A stretch of DNA of 7,658 bases from the NCBI GenBank assembly GCA_937896115.1, contig CALBLB010000062.1, positions 1 to 7,658 on the forward strand, given 5' to 3'. This document shows positions 6,502 through 7,658 of the stretch, piece after piece. The notes beneath the pieces were generated by a model. The model did no database searches, was not told where the DNA came from, and worked only from the letters and a program-made list of their open reading frames with translations. Position numbers and translations under genes: made by a program. Source of the DNA: an uncultured Succinatimonas sp. GTDB lineage: Bacteria; Pseudomonadota; Gammaproteobacteria; Enterobacterales; Succinivibrionaceae. Position 1 is the first letter of the stretch. The number at the start of each line of letters is the position of its first letter.

Positions 6502-7658
6502 ATGCTCAATACCGGATTTAAAACAGAAAATGATACTTTAAGGAAGTTGCTTGGAAACGGCTGTTTTTATCAGGTTTCAAGATTTCAAAGAGATTACAGT
6601 TGGGATCTTGAGCAGTGGGAGGATCTGTGGGCGGATATTAAATTGGTGCTTTTAGATCCTGAAGAAACTTCACACTATATGGGGTATTTGGTTTTACAAA
6701 GCGCTGATGACAAAGTTTTTACCATCATCGACGGACAGCAGAGACTGACTTCGCTTTCATTGCTGATATTAGCCTGTCTTAAACATTTAAAAAACTTGGC
6801 AGAAGGCGGTTTTGATTCAGAGAATAACCTTCAAAGAGCAGCTCAGTTAAGACAGACCTATATAGGTTACTTAGATCCGGTAACCTTAATTTCACATACA
6901 AAACTCAGTTTAAACAGTAACAATGACGGGTATTTTAAAAATTATCTGGTTCCCTTAACTCATTTGCCGCAAAGAAACTTAAGAAGCTCCGAGCATCTTT
7001 TGCGCAAAAGCTTTGAATTTTTTTTCAACAGTATTGCCGTTTATCTTAAAGATTATCCTGTTGATAAACAGGGAAAAGAGATCGCATCATTGGTAGAGCA
7101 GGTGTGTGACAGACTGTTTTTCACCGTGATCACGGTTAATGACGAATTAAATGCATACAGAGTTTTTGAGACCTTAAATTCACCCAGTGTGCAATTGTCA
7201 TCAACCGATCTGTTAAAAAACTATCTGTTTTATGTTTTAGATCAAAGCGATAATGAATATGAACTAAAAACTCTGGAAGAGCGTTGGGATCAAATTGTAA
7301 GCAGACTGCAAGATGAGAAATTTCCCAGTTTTCTGCGTGCGCATTGGAACAGCAGGCATAAATTCTCACGACATGTAGATTTATTTAAAAACTTGAGAAA
7401 AAATATTTCCTCTCCTAAAGAGGTCTTTTCATTGCTTAGGAAGATGGAAGAAGATCTCGATAATTATCTTGGCTTAATTGATCCTGAGAGCAGTGCGCTG
7501 TCGATGCAGGAAAGTAAAGAACTAGGAGAGCTCAAACTATTTGGGGTACGACAACCTTATCCTCTGTTGTTGGCGGCAAAAAGAAAATTTTCAAATGAGG
7601 ATTTTTTTAAATTACTGCGGATAATCAAAGTGATCTCTTTTCGCTATAACGTAATAGG
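6502..7658 (+). CDS. DUF262 (GmrS-like) protein, probable type IV restriction enzyme, 3' end outside window
   Basis: 385 residues are visible before the window ends with no stop. DUF262 is the ParB/Srx-like NTPase domain of GmrSD enzymes, which cleave phage DNA carrying modified (glucosylated hydroxymethyl) cytosines; the partner or fused C-terminal half is a DUF1524 HNH nuclease, which would lie beyond the edge. Hallmarks are present: FQRDYSW at 28-34, ADI at 44-46, HYMGYLVLQ at 58-66, the nucleotide-binding IIDGQQR at 75-81 followed by LTSLSLL, and FETLNSPSVQLSSTDLLKN at 222-240. In that last motif the family usually has N-(A/S/D)-R-G after TL; here it reads NSPS, so the Arg-Gly pair is replaced. 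The start ATG is fixed by AAGGAG. The gene is divergent from the TerB_N/TerB_C gene, 248 bases apart. By eye it is more AT-rich than xseA, which fits acquisition by transfer. Not all DUF262 proteins are proven restriction enzymes, so activity and substrate are inferred. Confidence 0.9.
   Translation, partial: MLNTGFKTENDTLRKLLGNGCFYQVSRFQRDYSWDLEQWEDLWADIKLVLLDPEETSHYMGYLVLQSADDKVFTIIDGQQRLTSLSLLILACLKHLKNLAEGGFDSENNLQRAAQLRQTYIGYLDPVTLISHTKLSLNSNNDGYFKNYLVPLTHLPQRNLRSSEHLLRKSFEFFFNSIAVYLKDYPVDKQGKEIASLVEQVCDRLFFTVITVNDELNAYRVFETLNSPSVQLSSTDLLKNYLFYVLDQSDNEYELKTLEERWDQIVSRLQDEKFPSFLRAHWNSRHKFSRHVDLFKNLRKNISSPKEVFSLLRKMEEDLDNYLGLIDPESSALSMQESKELGELKLFGVRQPYPLLLAAKRKFSNEDFFKLLRIIKVISFRYNVI

Noticed and set aside
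1..7658. Insertion sequence, transposase, integrase or tRNA gene marking an island boundary
   Set aside because: No such gene, tRNA-like fold or terminal inverted repeat pair was visible; the boundary evidence is only gene content.

Overview
The window looks like a chromosomal segment of a moderately AT-rich gammaproteobacterium. The exonuclease VII large-subunit fragment at the left edge is of gammaproteobacterial type, and the HicB-like protein resembles the longer HicB form with a C-terminal helix-turn-helix. An anaerobic gut lineage such as Succinivibrionaceae would fit, but that is only an impression from protein style.

Layout, left to right. (1) Bases 1-1009, + strand: the 3' part of xseA, a housekeeping gene whose start lies outside the window. 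(2) 1103-1537, +: a solitary HicB-type antitoxin/regulator with no hicA toxin beside it. (3) 1542-2885, - strand, convergent with hicB after a 4-base gap: an AAA ATPase of the AAA_14/DUF4143 class with a C-terminal PD-(D/E)XK-like motif. (4) 2886-3142: a non-coding stretch with four copies of TCACGTTTTA at exactly 33-base spacing, plus inverted and degenerate copies. (5) 3143-6253, -: a 1036-residue protein with a TerB_N-like segment in the middle and a TerB_C-like C-terminus. (6) 6254-6501: a 248-base divergent promoter region. (7) 6502 to the right edge, +: the N-terminal 385 residues of a DUF262 (GmrS-like) protein, probably a GmrSD type IV restriction enzyme cut off by the window.

Taken together, everything right of xseA looks like an accessory or defence island: an orphan antitoxin, an ATPase/nuclease-like protein, a Ter-associated giant protein and a modification-dependent restriction-type protein. 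Cooperation between them is inference from adjacency. The divergent TerB_N/TerB_C and DUF262 genes share one control region. The ATPase has its own repeat-rich upstream region, which is the most unusual structure in the window.
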